64,000 nt of DNA from Burkholderia pyrrocinia (GTDB lineage Bacteria > Pseudomonadota > Gammaproteobacteria > Burkholderiales > Burkholderiaceae), in contig NZ_CP070977.1 in the NCBI RefSeq assembly GCF_018417535.1, positions 3,162,001 through 3,226,000 on the forward strand. The letters are read 5' to 3'. The notes below the pieces were generated by a model. That model did not search any database and was not told the origin of the DNA. It worked only from the letters and a program-made list of their open reading frames with translations. Of this stretch, positions 28,138-36,815 are shown one piece after another (position 1 is the first letter of the stretch; every line of letters begins with the position of its first letter). The translations under genes were made by a program, and so were the position numbers.

Positions 28138-28413
28138 TCAATCGTCTTCGTCGTCGCGGTGATGTCGCCAGCCGCGATGCCAGCCGTTGTCGTGCCGGTA
28201 GCGGCGGTAGCGATATTCGCCGTAGTACGGGCCGTAATAGACGGGCGCCGGCTCATACACGACGGGCGGCGGCGCGTAGTAGACAGGCGGCGGCGCCTCG
28301 ATCACCGGCCCCGGCACGCCGAAGTACACGCCGATGTCGGCGTGCGCGAACGCGCTGGCCGACACGCAGGCGGCCGCGATGCCGAGGGCACAGGACAACA
28401 GGATGCGTTTCAT
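28138..28413 (-). CDS. Exported Pro/Tyr-rich, Arg/His-tailed small protein
   Basis: A 91-residue protein with a signal peptide (MKRILLSCALGIAAACVSAS, cleavage near AFAHA). The mature region has tyrosine-proline repeats (PPPVYYAPPPVVYEPAPVYY) and ends in a basic-acidic stretch (RYRHDNGWHRGWRHHRDDED). Proteins of this look are common in Burkholderia envelopes and have no assigned role. The ATG at 28413 fits the signal peptide. Confidence 0.82.
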   Translation of the reverse strand: MKRILLSCALGIAAACVSASAFAHADIGVYFGVPGPVIEAPPPVYYAPPPVVYEPAPVYYGPYYGEYRYRRYRHDNGWHRGWRHHRDDEDD

Positions 28414-28737
28414 TTGCCGTTCACTCCGTTCGTGGGGGCAAGGCCCGCGAGCAATAGGTTCACCTGTCTTCATGGTACGTAGCGCATGCCGAATGGGTGA
28501 TACCGCGGTGTCGCTTCTGTAACCGCCGGTAACGAATCGTCGGACGATCGCCGCGCTACATCGCGACGGATTTCGTCTGCGGAATGCGTGGCTGACCGGC
28601 GCGTTATTCGACGCGCTCATATCGTTAGCGGATTTGCGTTTTTGCCGGGCATCGGCGCGTCGGTAGAATTCGCGGACCTCTCGCGCGGCCGCTCGGGCCG
28701 GCGGGTTCACTTCCTTCCATCGCTCGGGGTCCGCATC

Positions 28738-29520
28738 ATGAAATTCCTTCGCTCCATTCTGGTCGTCGCATTGCTGCAGGCCACAGCCGCCACGAGCGCG
28801 CTGGCGGCCGACGCTCTCGCGCAGATCAAGTCGTCCGGCGTGTTCCGGGTCGGCACCGAAGGCACGTACGCGCCGTTCACTTACCACGACGAGACGGGCA
28901 AGCTGACGGGCTTCGATGTCGATATTGCCACCGCGATCGCGCAGCGCCTCGGCGTGAAGCCGCAGTTCGTCGAAGGCAAATGGGACGGGCTGATCGCGGG
29001 CCTCGACGTGAACCGCTACGATGCGGTCGTCAACGAAGTGTCGATCACCGACGCGCGCAAGGCGAAATACGCTTTCTCGTCGCCGTACATCACGTCGCAC
29101 GCAGTGCTGATCGTGCGCACGGACAACACGACGATCCGCTCGTTCGACGACCTGAAGGGCAAGAAATCCGCGAACACGCTGACGAGCAATTTCGGCAAGC
29201 TCGCGGTGGCCCACGGCGCGGACGTGGTGCCCGTGCAGGGCTTCAACGAATCGATCGACCTGCTGAGCTCCGGGCGCGTCGACGCGACGATCAACGATTC
29301 GCTGTCGTACCTCGATTTCCGCAAGCACAAGCCCGACGCGAAACTGAAGATCGCGGCGACCGACACGACCGGCGCCGGCGACGCATCGGGCGTGCTGCTG
29401 CGCAAGGGCAGCCCCGAACTGGTGGCCGCGATCGACAAGGCGCTCGCGGACATCAAGTCGGACGGCACCTACGCGAAGATCTCGCAGAAGTATTTCGGCC
29501 GCGACGTGTCGCAGCCGTAA
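28738..29520 (+). CDS. Amino-acid ABC transporter, periplasmic binding protein
   Basis: A 260-residue solute-binding protein of family 3 (polar amino acids; sequence style close to cystine binders). The signal peptide ends ...TSALAADA. The mature part begins IKSSGVFRVGTEGTYAPFTY, then GKLTGFDVDIATAIAQRLGV, NRYDAVVNEVSITDARKAKY and FGKLAVAHGADVVPV. First gene of a three-gene operon with permease and ATPase. Confidence 0.92.
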   Translation: MKFLRSILVVALLQATAATSALAADALAQIKSSGVFRVGTEGTYAPFTYHDETGKLTGFDVDIATAIAQRLGVKPQFVEGKWDGLIAGLDVNRYDAVVNEVSITDARKAKYAFSSPYITSHAVLIVRTDNTTIRSFDDLKGKKSANTLTSNFGKLAVAHGADVVPVQGFNESIDLLSSGRVDATINDSLSYLDFRKHKPDAKLKIAATDTTGAGDASGVLLRKGSPELVAAIDKALADIKSDGTYAKISQKYFGRDVSQP

Positions 29521-29534
29521 CGCGGGGCTGAACG

Positions 29535-30215
29535 ATGCCGGCCTGGCTGCACCTGATGGCGGAATCGCTGCGGCCCCTGCTGGTCGCGGGGCTGGTGTTC
29601 ACGGTTCCGCTCACGCTCGCGTCGTTCGCGATCGGCCTGCTGCTCGCGTTCGGCGCGGCGCTCGTGCGCCTGTTCGGGCCGCGCTGGGCGCAGGCCGTCA
29701 TTCGCTTCTATATCTGGCTGTTCCGCGGCTCGCCGTTGCTCGTGCAACTGTTCGTGATTTTCTACGGACTGCCGAGCGTCGGTATCGTGCTCGATCCGCT
29801 GACGGCCGCCGTGATCGGTTTTTCGCTGAATGTCGGCGCGTACAACGCCGAGGTGATCCGCGGGGCGATCGAATCGATCCCGAAGGGGCAGTGGGAAGCC
29901 GCGTACTCGATGGCGATGACGCGCGCGCAGGCGCTGCGCCGCGCGATCCTGCCGCAGGCCGCGCGCGTCGCGCTGCCCGCGCTGTCGAACTCGTTCATTT
30001 CGCTCGTGAAGGACACGTCGCTCGCGGCCGTGCTGACCGTGCCCGAGATCTTCCAGGCCGCGCAGCGCATCGCGGCGGTGACCTACGAGCCGCTGATTCT
30101 CTATACCGAAGCCGCGCTGATCTACCTGTTGTTCAGCTCGGTGCTCTCCACGCTGCAGCGTCGCCTCGAAACCCGTTTCGGCCGTCACGCGCTGTTCCAG
30201 GTGGAGTTGCGATGA
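29535..30215 (+). CDS. Amino-acid ABC transporter permease
   Basis: A 226-residue inner-membrane subunit of the HisMQ type with 4-5 hydrophobic helices. The ATPase-contact loop is present (GQWEAAYSMAMTRAQALRRA, then ILPQAARVALPALSNS). It starts 15 bp after the binding-protein gene, and its TGA overlaps the ATG of the ATPase gene. Confidence 0.93.
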   Translation: MPAWLHLMAESLRPLLVAGLVFTVPLTLASFAIGLLLAFGAALVRLFGPRWAQAVIRFYIWLFRGSPLLVQLFVIFYGLPSVGIVLDPLTAAVIGFSLNVGAYNAEVIRGAIESIPKGQWEAAYSMAMTRAQALRRAILPQAARVALPALSNSFISLVKDTSLAAVLTVPEIFQAAQRIAAVTYEPLILYTEAALIYLLFSSVLSTLQRRLETRFGRHALFQVELR

Positions 30216-30970
30216 TTCGTCTCGAACGCATCGACAAGTCGTTCGGCGCGCATCGTGTGCTGAGCGCGATCGACCTCGCATTGCAGCCGGGTAGCGTGAC
30301 CGCGCTGATCGGGCCGTCCGGCAGCGGCAAGAGCACGCTGCTGCGCTGCGTGAACCTGCTCGAAGTGCCCGAGGCGGGCGCGCTCACGGTGGGCGATGCG
30401 CACATTGACTTCGCGGCGGGGCGCCGGCCGTCGCGCGACGCGGTGTTTGCGGTGCGCCGGCAGACCGGCATGGTGTTCCAGAATTTTCAGTTGTTTCCGC
30501 ACCTGAGCGTCGTGCAGAACGTGATGGAAGGGCTCGTGACCGTGCAGCGCTGGCCGCGCGAGCGGGCGCGCGACCGGGCGCTGGCGCTGCTCGACAAGGT
30601 CGGCATCGCGGACAAGGCCGACGCATGGCCCGCGACGCTGTCGGGCGGCCAGCAGCAGCGCGTCGCCATCGCGCGGGCGCTCGCGCCGTCGCCGCAGGTG
30701 CTGTTGTGCGACGAGCCGACGTCGGCGCTCGATCCCGAGCTGTCCGTCGAAGTGGTCGAGGTGCTGCGCCAGCTCGCGCGCGAAGGCACGACGATGCTGA
30801 TGGCCACGCACGACCTGCGCCTGGCGGCGTCGATCGCGCACGACGCGGTGTTTCTCGCGGAAGGGCGCGTCGTCGAGGCCGCAGCATCGCACGACCTGTT
30901 CGGCCGGCCGCGCGACCCGCGCACCGCGAAGTTCATCTCGACGCTCACGCAACGCGTGCTGGCTGCCTGA
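30212..30970 (+). CDS. Amino-acid ABC transporter ATP-binding protein
   Basis: A 252-residue ATPase that drives the transporter. Walker A GPSGSGKSTLLRC (~res 33-45), Q-loop VFQNFQLFPHL, signature LSGGQQQRVAIARAL, Walker B VLLCDEPTSALDPE and H-loop ATHDLRLA. ATGA overlap with the permease gene indicates translational coupling. Substrate is inferred only from the binding protein. Confidence 0.95.
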   Translation: MIRLERIDKSFGAHRVLSAIDLALQPGSVTALIGPSGSGKSTLLRCVNLLEVPEAGALTVGDAHIDFAAGRRPSRDAVFAVRRQTGMVFQNFQLFPHLSVVQNVMEGLVTVQRWPRERARDRALALLDKVGIADKADAWPATLSGGQQQRVAIARALAPSPQVLLCDEPTSALDPELSVEVVEVLRQLAREGTTMLMATHDLRLAASIAHDAVFLAEGRVVEAAASHDLFGRPRDPRTAKFISTLTQRVLAA

Positions 30971-31000
30971 TTGCCTGGCTGACGCGATTCCGGCGGCGCA

Positions 31001-31816
31001 TCAGGCCCGTCCGTGCCCGTCCAGCACCGCGGCGACGATCGCTTCCGGTGCATCTTCCTGGACCAGGTGGCCCGCGCGCGGCACCCGGATCAGCTTGCCG
31101 TTCGCGATGCGATCGGCAAGCGCTTGCCCCTGTTCGAGCGGAATCCACGCATCGTCCTCGCCCCACACGATGCGCACCGGGAAATCCGGCGGCGCATAGC
31201 GGGCCTCGGCTTCCTCGATGTAGCGCTGGCGCATCTGCGCGATCTGGCGATAGAACGCGGATTGGCCGGCGTGCGTGAGCCACGGCGCGCGGTAGATCGA
31301 CAGCGCGTCGTCGCTCAGCGGCCGCGCGACCGCATTGCCGATATAGGCCGACACGAGCGCGTGATGCGCATACGCCGGCAACCCGGTGAACGCGGCTTCG
31401 TGCTGTGCGACATGGCGCACGAACGGCGATCCCTGCGGTGCGGTCGCGACCGGGTTCACGAGCGTGAGGTCCGCATACGCGATGCCGTCGAGGAAGTGCG
31501 CGCGCAGCACGGTCGCACCGCCGTAATCATGTGCGAGCACGCGCGGGCGCGAGATCTTCCACTCATCCAGCATCGCGCCGAACAGCACGTTCTGCCGGCC
31601 GAGCGACACATCCGCGTCCGGCATGTCGGACTGGCCGTAGCCGAGCAGGTCGTAGAAGTACACGCGATGACGCCGCGCGAGCCACGGCGCGATCCGGCGC
31701 CACACCTGCGACGAAAACGGCGTGCCATGCACGAGCACGAGCGGCGGGCCTTCACCGAGCGTGCCCCATGCAATCCGGTGACCTTCAAAAATGAAGCGGT
31801 TGGCGAGATCGAGCAT
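31001..31816 (-). CDS. Alpha/beta hydrolase with Asp nucleophile (dehalogenase/epoxide-hydrolase type)
   Basis: A 271-residue alpha/beta-hydrolase fold enzyme. Oxyanion region VLVHGTPFSSQVWR (~res 27-40). The nucleophile elbow reads VLAHDYGGATVLRA, with Asp where esterases have Ser, as in haloalkane dehalogenases and epoxide hydrolases. The acid is probably in WGEDDAWIPLE and the base in RAGHLVQED. It is divergent from the CGNR regulator across an inverted repeat and is a likely target of it. Exact substrate unknown. Confidence 0.88.
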   Translation of the reverse strand: MLDLANRFIFEGHRIAWGTLGEGPPLVLVHGTPFSSQVWRRIAPWLARRHRVYFYDLLGYGQSDMPDADVSLGRQNVLFGAMLDEWKISRPRVLAHDYGGATVLRAHFLDGIAYADLTLVNPVATAPQGSPFVRHVAQHEAAFTGLPAYAHHALVSAYIGNAVARPLSDDALSIYRAPWLTHAGQSAFYRQIAQMRQRYIEEAEARYAPPDFPVRIVWGEDDAWIPLEQGQALADRIANGKLIRVPRAGHLVQEDAPEAIVAAVLDGHGRA

Positions 31817-31830
31817 CGGCTTCTCCGTGC

Positions 31831-31857
31831 TAACCTGTTTTGGTTGTTAACAGGTTA
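31831..31857. promoter_or_regulatory. Inverted-repeat operator between hydrolase and CGNR genes
   Basis: TAACCTGTT (31831-31839) and AACAGGTTA (31849-31857) are perfect 9-bp arms with a 9-bp spacer. They lie in the 81-bp gap between two divergent genes. Confidence 0.65.
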
Positions 31858-31897
31858 CTCCGGATTGCCCGGATGTGAAACCGATAGGTGAATATAA

Positions 31898-32512
31898 ATG
31901 GTTACTCGACACGAGCCTGCGCGACGCGCGCCCGAATGGGGTGCAGCCGATTTCGTCGGCGGACATCCGTCGCTCGACTTCCTCAACACGGTGGCCGACA
32001 CGGGCAAGACGCGCGACGAGGACAAGCTCGTCGACTGGCCGGCCGTGCGTGCGTGGGCCGAGAAAGCGGGATTGCTGGCGCCGGCCGATCTGGCGCGGCT
32101 TCTGCGTCATGCGCGGCAGGACGGCCCGGACGAACTGGCGGCGCTACATCGCTTTCGCGAGGATGCATACGTTGCGATCGTGCACCTGACAGCCGGAGGC
32201 GGCGGCAGCGCCGGTGCGCGCGCGGCGGACCGGCTCGCCGACGCGATCCGCGAAGCGATCGGGCGCAGCGCGTTCGATGCGGTCGACGGCCGTTTCGCGT
32301 GGCGGCCCGATGCGCGCGCCGCGTCGCGCTGGATCGATGCGGCCGCGCTCGGCTTCGAGCATCTGCTGCGCAGCGACGATTTCGCGCGCGTGCGGCAGTG
32401 CGGCCGGTGTACGTGGTTCTTCGTCGATCGGGGGCGCGGCATCGGGCGGCGCTGGTGCGACATGCGCACGTGCGGGAATCGCGCGAAGGTGGAAGCGTTC
32501 AGGGAACGGTGA
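31898..32512 (+). CDS. ABATE/CGNR zinc-finger regulator
   Basis: A 204-residue protein of the stress-induced transcription regulator family with an N-terminal ABATE domain (GGHPSLDFLNTVADTGKTRD, ~20-150). A C-terminal CGNR zinc finger follows (CGRCTWFFVDRGRGIGRRWC, then DMRTCGNRAKVEAF). It is thought to bind DNA. The inverted repeat in front of it and the divergent hydrolase gene suggest local autoregulation and control of the hydrolase. Confidence 0.88.
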   Translation: MVTRHEPARRAPEWGAADFVGGHPSLDFLNTVADTGKTRDEDKLVDWPAVRAWAEKAGLLAPADLARLLRHARQDGPDELAALHRFREDAYVAIVHLTAGGGGSAGARAADRLADAIREAIGRSAFDAVDGRFAWRPDARAASRWIDAAALGFEHLLRSDDFARVRQCGRCTWFFVDRGRGIGRRWCDMRTCGNRAKVEAFRER

Positions 32513-32561
32513 GGCGCGCGCCGTTACGGTTGCCGCGCCGCGCGCGGCCGGCGCGCGATCG

Positions 32562-33467
32562 TCATTGAGCGGCTTCGTGCGGCCGATGGTCCGGCCACAG
32601 CGTCGCGGCGACGAACAGCCCGGCTGCGAGGAACGGCGCGCCGATCGCGAACAGGATGGCCGTAAGGCCCCAGCGATCCCAGAAGCGGTCGACGAGCGCG
32701 CGCTCGGGTGTGACGGGATCGTACAGCACGTTGACTGCTTCGCCTTCGCGCAGGCCCGGATGCGACGACGCCGATCCCTGGGCGAACGTGATCTGGCGCC
32801 CGCTGTCGGTCGTGAACGCGACGATCGCCGAATACAGCGACATGCGCGCCCGGGACGAGCGCGCGTTTTTCGCGATCTCGACGACGTGGCCGGTCGAGTG
32901 CGCGTAGTGGCGGACGATCTGCCACTGACGCAGGCCGGTCGCGCCGGCGCCGGCGAGGAAGCCCGTGCCGATCGCGATCGGAATCAGCACGATCGCGATA
33001 TCCCAGCGGCGCCGCGCCTGCTTGCTTGCGGCGCGGGCCGGCGGCGGGCCGGATTGCCGGCGGCGGCGCTCGCCGGCGATCAGCAGGCCGCCGATCGCAA
33101 ATGATGCGATGGCGAGCAGCGCCGGCACCGCGGCCGGAAACCAGCGCTGCGCGAAATCGTCGATCAGTGCGGGGCGGTCGGGATGAGCCGGGTCGAGCAA
33201 GACGTCGACGTTCTCGCCGATGTCGTACGCGGGGACGGTCGAGGCGGTATTGCCGGCAATTTCGCGGCGCTGGCCGTCGTTCGTGAGGTAGGCGACGATC
33301 GGCCGGTATGCGCGCATCGCGTCGCTGTCCTGGACGATGCGCACGACCGTGCCCGGCGCGTGGACTAGGTGGCCGGTCGCGCGGCCGGTCGTGACGGCAA
33401 GCACGCCTGCCAGCACGAGCAGCACGACGCCGAGCGCCAGCGCGGCGAGCGCGTCCTTACCCGGCAT
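32562..33467 (-). CDS. Tandem DUF3592 membrane protein
   Basis: A 301-residue inner-membrane protein with four hydrophobic helices (near residues 7-28, 105-127, 150-170 and 270-292). Two copies of the DUF3592 extracytoplasmic domain lie between them: APGTVVRIVQDS...IGENVDVLLDPAHPDRPALI, and STGHVVEIAKNA...EGEAVNVLYDPVTPERALVD. This is an internal duplication of the domain. The ATG at 33467 (MPGKDALAALALG) is chosen because the sequence upstream is not membrane- or domain-like. Function unknown. Confidence 0.82.
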   Translation of the reverse strand: MPGKDALAALALGVVLLVLAGVLAVTTGRATGHLVHAPGTVVRIVQDSDAMRAYRPIVAYLTNDGQRREIAGNTASTVPAYDIGENVDVLLDPAHPDRPALIDDFAQRWFPAAVPALLAIASFAIGGLLIAGERRRRQSGPPPARAASKQARRRWDIAIVLIPIAIGTGFLAGAGATGLRQWQIVRHYAHSTGHVVEIAKNARSSRARMSLYSAIVAFTTDSGRQITFAQGSASSHPGLREGEAVNVLYDPVTPERALVDRFWDRWGLTAILFAIGAPFLAAGLFVAATLWPDHRPHEAAQ

Positions 33468-33753
33468 GACCGGATCCGGCTCGTGCGCCGCGCGACGGAT
33501 CCGGGTGCGATCGGGTGGACGGCGTGTCCCGACGGACAGGCCGATATCGGCGCAACCATGCCCTCTGAATGGTCGCGTCTCGTTCACATGCTTCCATGTC
33601 TGACGTCCCATGTTCTCTCAGTGCCGGCAGGCAAACGACAGTACCCGCGCCGGTCGTGTGATATTTGTCGGACGATTCTAGCGGAAACGGTGCGCAAGGG
33701 GCGTGCGGATGCGTATCGAGAGAGGCGCGCGCCACGAGCGGGCGACGGAAATG

Positions 33754-33788
33754 AAAAAGGCCGGTCAGCTTGCGCTGACCGGCCTTTT
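33754..33788 (-). terminator. Terminator of tRNA-Lys
   Basis: GGCCGGTCAGC / GCTGACCGGCC stem with a 4-nt loop, flanked by A5 and T4. It lies 8 bp past the tRNA 3' end. The 286-bp gap from here to the DUF3592 gene shows nothing else. Confidence 0.9.
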
Positions 33789-33795
33789 GAATTCC

Positions 33796-33871
33796 TGGTG
33801 GGGCGTGAGTGACTCGAACACTCGACCTACGGATTAAGAGTCCGCTGCTCTACCAACTGAGCTAACGCCCC
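33796..33871 (-). tRNA. tRNA-Lys (anticodon CUU)
   Basis: A 76-nt cloverleaf including encoded CCA: acceptor stem GGGGCGU/ACGCCCC, D-arm AGCTCAGTTGGTAGAGC, anticodon loop CTCTTAA (CTT, reading AAG), T-arm GTTCGAGTC. No integrase or island is attached to it. Confidence 0.95.
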
Positions 33872-33884
33872 CAACAGAAAAAAG

Positions 33885-33913
33885 ATTATGCACGCGTTTA
33901 AGGGGCATGGCAA
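33885..33913 (-). promoter_or_regulatory. tRNA-Lys promoter
   Basis: Minus strand TTGCCA (33908-33913), 17-bp spacer, CATAAT (33885-33890), 13 bp before the tRNA. Confidence 0.65.
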
Positions 33914-34061
33914 GCCCTTTGTGCGAATTTCCTGAAAATATTTCGTCACACCAACTGCAGCCGTCGCCGCGGTCACGAGCGGTCGCAGTTTGCGCGCTCC
34001 CGGTATGATGACGCCACACGCGTTGCGCGGCGGTCGCGCAACGCTTTCTGGACATTCGAAG

Positions 34062-34466
34062 ATGGACGAAAACGCAGTCCGCGAATTGCTGGATCGCCTG
34101 CTGGCCCCGTGGGTCCGCTCGCTCGGTCTGGTCCCCGTGTCGATCGGCGACGACAGCGTCACGATGCGCTTGCCGTTTTCCGGCGAATTCCGCCATTCGG
34201 GCGGCGTGATCTGCGGCCAGGTGTTCACGGCGGCCGCCGACACCGCGATGGTGGTCGCGATCTCGGCCGCGCTCGGCGAGTTCCGGCCGATGACGACCGT
34301 GTCGCTGAACACGAACTTCATGCGCCCCGTGCGCAAGGGCGACGTGCTCGTCACCGCGCGCGTGCTGCGGATGGGCCGCAACCTCGTGTTCGGCGAAGTC
34401 GAACTGTTCGACGAGGACGGCAAGATGGCCGTTCACGCGACGTCGACCTACGCACTCGTCAGTTGA
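34062..34466 (+). CDS. PaaI-type hotdog thioesterase
   Basis: A 134-residue hotdog-fold acyl-CoA thioesterase: EFRHSGGVICGQVFTAAADT corresponds to the HGG-type active-site helix, followed by TVSLNTNFMRPVRKGDVLVT. The ATG at 34062 (MDENAVRELLDRLL) fits. Its stop overlaps a TTG of the patatin-like gene downstream, suggesting a two-gene lipid-related operon. Substrate unknown. Confidence 0.88.
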   Translation: MDENAVRELLDRLLAPWVRSLGLVPVSIGDDSVTMRLPFSGEFRHSGGVICGQVFTAAADTAMVVAISAALGEFRPMTTVSLNTNFMRPVRKGDVLVTARVLRMGRNLVFGEVELFDEDGKMAVHATSTYALVS

Positions 34467-34474
34467 GCGGCGCG

Positions 34475-35341
34475 ATGTTCGACCAGATCGTCTTTGCGGG
34501 CGGCGGCAATCGCTGCTGGTGGCAGGCCGGCTTCTGGGACGTCGCGCAGCCGGCCCTCGGCCTGCACCCGCGCGTGATCACCGGCATCTCGGCCGGCGCG
34601 GCGACCGCGTGCATGCTGTATACGCGCGACGCCGCGTGGGTGATGCGCTATTACGAAGAGGCGCTGCGCCACAACCGGAAGAACGCGTACTGGGGCAACC
34701 TGTTCGGGCGTGAGCCCGTGTTTCCGCATTACCGCATCTACCGTCAGGCGTTGATCGACATCTACGGCGAGCCGTTCGCGAAGCTCGCCGCGGCGCCGGA
34801 GATCCGCATCGGCGTGTCGCACGTGCCGCGCTGGCTTGGCGCGCGCAGCGCGGTCGCTGCCGGCCTGGTCGCGTACAACATCGAGAAATACGTGCGCAAG
34901 ACGCTGCACCCGACACTCGGGCGCACGCTCGGCTTTCGGCCCGAATTCGTGCGCGCGCAGGCCTGCACGCAGGTCGACGAACTCGCCGACCTGATCCTGC
35001 AGTCTTCCTGCACGCCGCCGTTCACGCCGGTGCTGCGCCGCGGCGGCCGGCCCGTGCTCGATGGCGGGATGGTCGACAACGTGCCGGTCGACGCGCTCGA
35101 CCCGTCGCCGGGCGACGTGCTGGTGCTCGTCACGCGGCTGTACCCGCGCCCGCAGATGTTCACGGTCGCGCACGGCGACCAGCGGCGGCTGTACGTACAG
35201 CCGTCGAGCAAGGTGCCGATTTCAAGCTGGGATTACACGAGCCCGTCGCAGATGCGGCATGCGTACGACCTCGGGCGGCGCGACGGCGAGCACTTCCTCA
35301 CGCGCGTCGATGCGATGACAGGCGGCCGCGTGGCCGCCTGA
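34475..35341 (+). CDS. Patatin-like phospholipase
   Basis: A 288-residue patatin-fold acyl hydrolase with a Ser-Asp dyad. The oxyanion hole is FAGGGNRCWW (near residue 10), the nucleophile motif GISAGAATA (Ser near 40), and the catalytic Asp in VLDGGMVDNVPVDAL. No signal peptide is seen, so it is probably cytosolic. The ATG at 34475 is preferred; an in-frame TTG at 34463 overlaps the thioesterase stop and would add four residues. Confidence 0.9.
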   Translation: MFDQIVFAGGGNRCWWQAGFWDVAQPALGLHPRVITGISAGAATACMLYTRDAAWVMRYYEEALRHNRKNAYWGNLFGREPVFPHYRIYRQALIDIYGEPFAKLAAAPEIRIGVSHVPRWLGARSAVAAGLVAYNIEKYVRKTLHPTLGRTLGFRPEFVRAQACTQVDELADLILQSSCTPPFTPVLRRGGRPVLDGGMVDNVPVDALDPSPGDVLVLVTRLYPRPQMFTVAHGDQRRLYVQPSSKVPISSWDYTSPSQMRHAYDLGRRDGEHFLTRVDAMTGGRVAA

Positions 35342-35375
35342 TGGCGGGGAGTGGAGCAGCGGCCCGCCCGTGCGA

Positions 35376-36389
35376 TCAGCGCTTGCGGATCGGCGTCAGC
35401 GCTTCCGGATTGGCGACGCTCGACATGTCGCCGTCGTCGAACGCGAGGATGTTCCTGAACGCCGCGCTGAAATAGAGCTCGTAGCTTTCGCGCTCGACAT
35501 AGCCGATGTGCGGCGTGCAGATCACGTTTTCCATCCGCAGCAGGCTGTAGCCCTGCAGGATCGGCTCGCTCTCGAACACGTCGATCGCGACCATTCCCGG
35601 ACGGTTGTGCGACAGCGCGTTGACGAGCGCGTTTTCCTCGAGCAGCTCCGCGCGGCTCGTGTTGACGAGCAGCGACGTCGGCTTCATCCGCATCAGGTCT
35701 TCCTGCTTGACGATCCCGCGCGTGTCGTCGTGCATGCGCAGGTGCAGCGACAGCACGTCGCTCTGCTCGAACAGCGCCTCGCGGCTCTCGGCGGCCGTGT
35801 AGCCGTCGGCGCGCGCGGCTTCGAGCGAGTGCTCGCGGCCCCAGATCAGCACGTTCATCCCGAACGCCTTGCCGTAGCCGGCGACGAGCCGGCCGATCTT
35901 GCCGTAGCCCCAGATGCCGAGCGTCTGGCCGCGCAGCACCTGGCCGAGGCCGAAGTTCGGCGGCATTGCCGACGTCTTCAGGCCCGACTGCTGCCAGGCG
36001 CCCTGCTTCAGGTTCGCGACGTATTGCGGAATGCGGCGCTGGGCGGCCATCACGAGCGCCCAGGTCAGCTCGGCGGGCGCGACCGGCGAACCGGTGCCTT
36101 CGAGCACCGCGATGCCACGGTCGGTACACGCTTCGAGATCGATGTGGCTTGAGACGCGGCCGGTCTGGCTGATCATGCGCAGGTTCGGCAGCTTGGCGAG
36201 CAGTTGCGACGAAATCGGGGTCCGTTCACGAATCAGCACGAGCGCCTCGACTTCCGCCAGGCGGCTGGCGAGCTGTCCCAGGCCGCGCACCGTATTGTTG
36301 AAGACCTTCACGTCGTGGCCGGCAAGCATCTCGAAGCAGTTCAGCTTGCGGACGGCGTCCTGGTAGTCGTCGAGGATGGCAATTTTCAT
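35376..36389 (-). CDS. D-2-hydroxyacid dehydrogenase family protein
   Basis: A 337-residue NAD(P)-dependent oxidoreductase. The Rossmann motif is LGIWGYGKIGRLVAGYGKAF (~res 152-171). The active-site residues are Arg in VNTSRAELL, Glu in AIDVFESEP and His in CTPHIGYVE. The ATG at 36389 starts MKIAILDDYQDAV. Close to SerA/glyoxylate-reductase relatives, but the specific substrate cannot be assigned. Confidence 0.9.
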   Translation of the reverse strand: MKIAILDDYQDAVRKLNCFEMLAGHDVKVFNNTVRGLGQLASRLAEVEALVLIRERTPISSQLLAKLPNLRMISQTGRVSSHIDLEACTDRGIAVLEGTGSPVAPAELTWALVMAAQRRIPQYVANLKQGAWQQSGLKTSAMPPNFGLGQVLRGQTLGIWGYGKIGRLVAGYGKAFGMNVLIWGREHSLEAARADGYTAAESREALFEQSDVLSLHLRMHDDTRGIVKQEDLMRMKPTSLLVNTSRAELLEENALVNALSHNRPGMVAIDVFESEPILQGYSLLRMENVICTPHIGYVERESYELYFSAAFRNILAFDDGDMSSVANPEALTPIRKR

Positions 36390-36659
36390 GGTGAACGGGT
36401 GTCGCGCGTTGAAAGCGGCAGTGGCGGCGGCGCACGTCGCGCACCCGTCCCGCCCGGCCGGGGCCGACATGATGCTACGTCGGCCGCCTTCCTGGTGTCT
36501 TTTTAACAGGTTGTTACGCTCCGCCGCAATTGGCGGCAGCCTTACCCGGAACCGCTTGTATGCGGTGCGCAAGGGTGCGCTGTTGTGTCGCACCAAATAC
36601 GTCCTTCCTGATTCGGCCGCTTACTCGACGAGGTTCACCCAATTGTTGCTCCAATCAGA

Positions 36660-36676
36660 ATAGTTGGATCAACTAT
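36660..36676. promoter_or_regulatory. 17-bp perfect dyad upstream of LysR gene
   Basis: ATAGTTG-GAT-CAACTAT lies in the 426-bp gap between the dehydrogenase (-) and LysR (+) genes, 140 bp before the LysR start. It is a plausible regulator-binding site. A TAAC-n5-GTTA dyad near 36505 is the only other structure seen in the gap. Confidence 0.5.
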
Positions 36677-36815
36677 CCGCAGAAGGCGAGGATTTTTGAC
36701 TATTTTTATCGTCAACCGGCGCCTTGTTGAGCAACTCTGCATCATTTCCGCTGTCGTAGGAGAATTACGCATTTGCTTCATCTTTTTGAAGTTGTAACAG
36801 CGGCAGGAGTCGTTT

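Noticed and set aside
32562..33611. Longer start for the DUF3592 protein (at 33611)
   Set aside because: The added 48 residues are charged, not conserved in type and lack a membrane helix. ATG 33467 starts the first helix.
33796..34061. Integration site or island at tRNA-Lys
   Set aside because: The tRNA has its own promoter and terminator, and both flanks are ordinary core genes.
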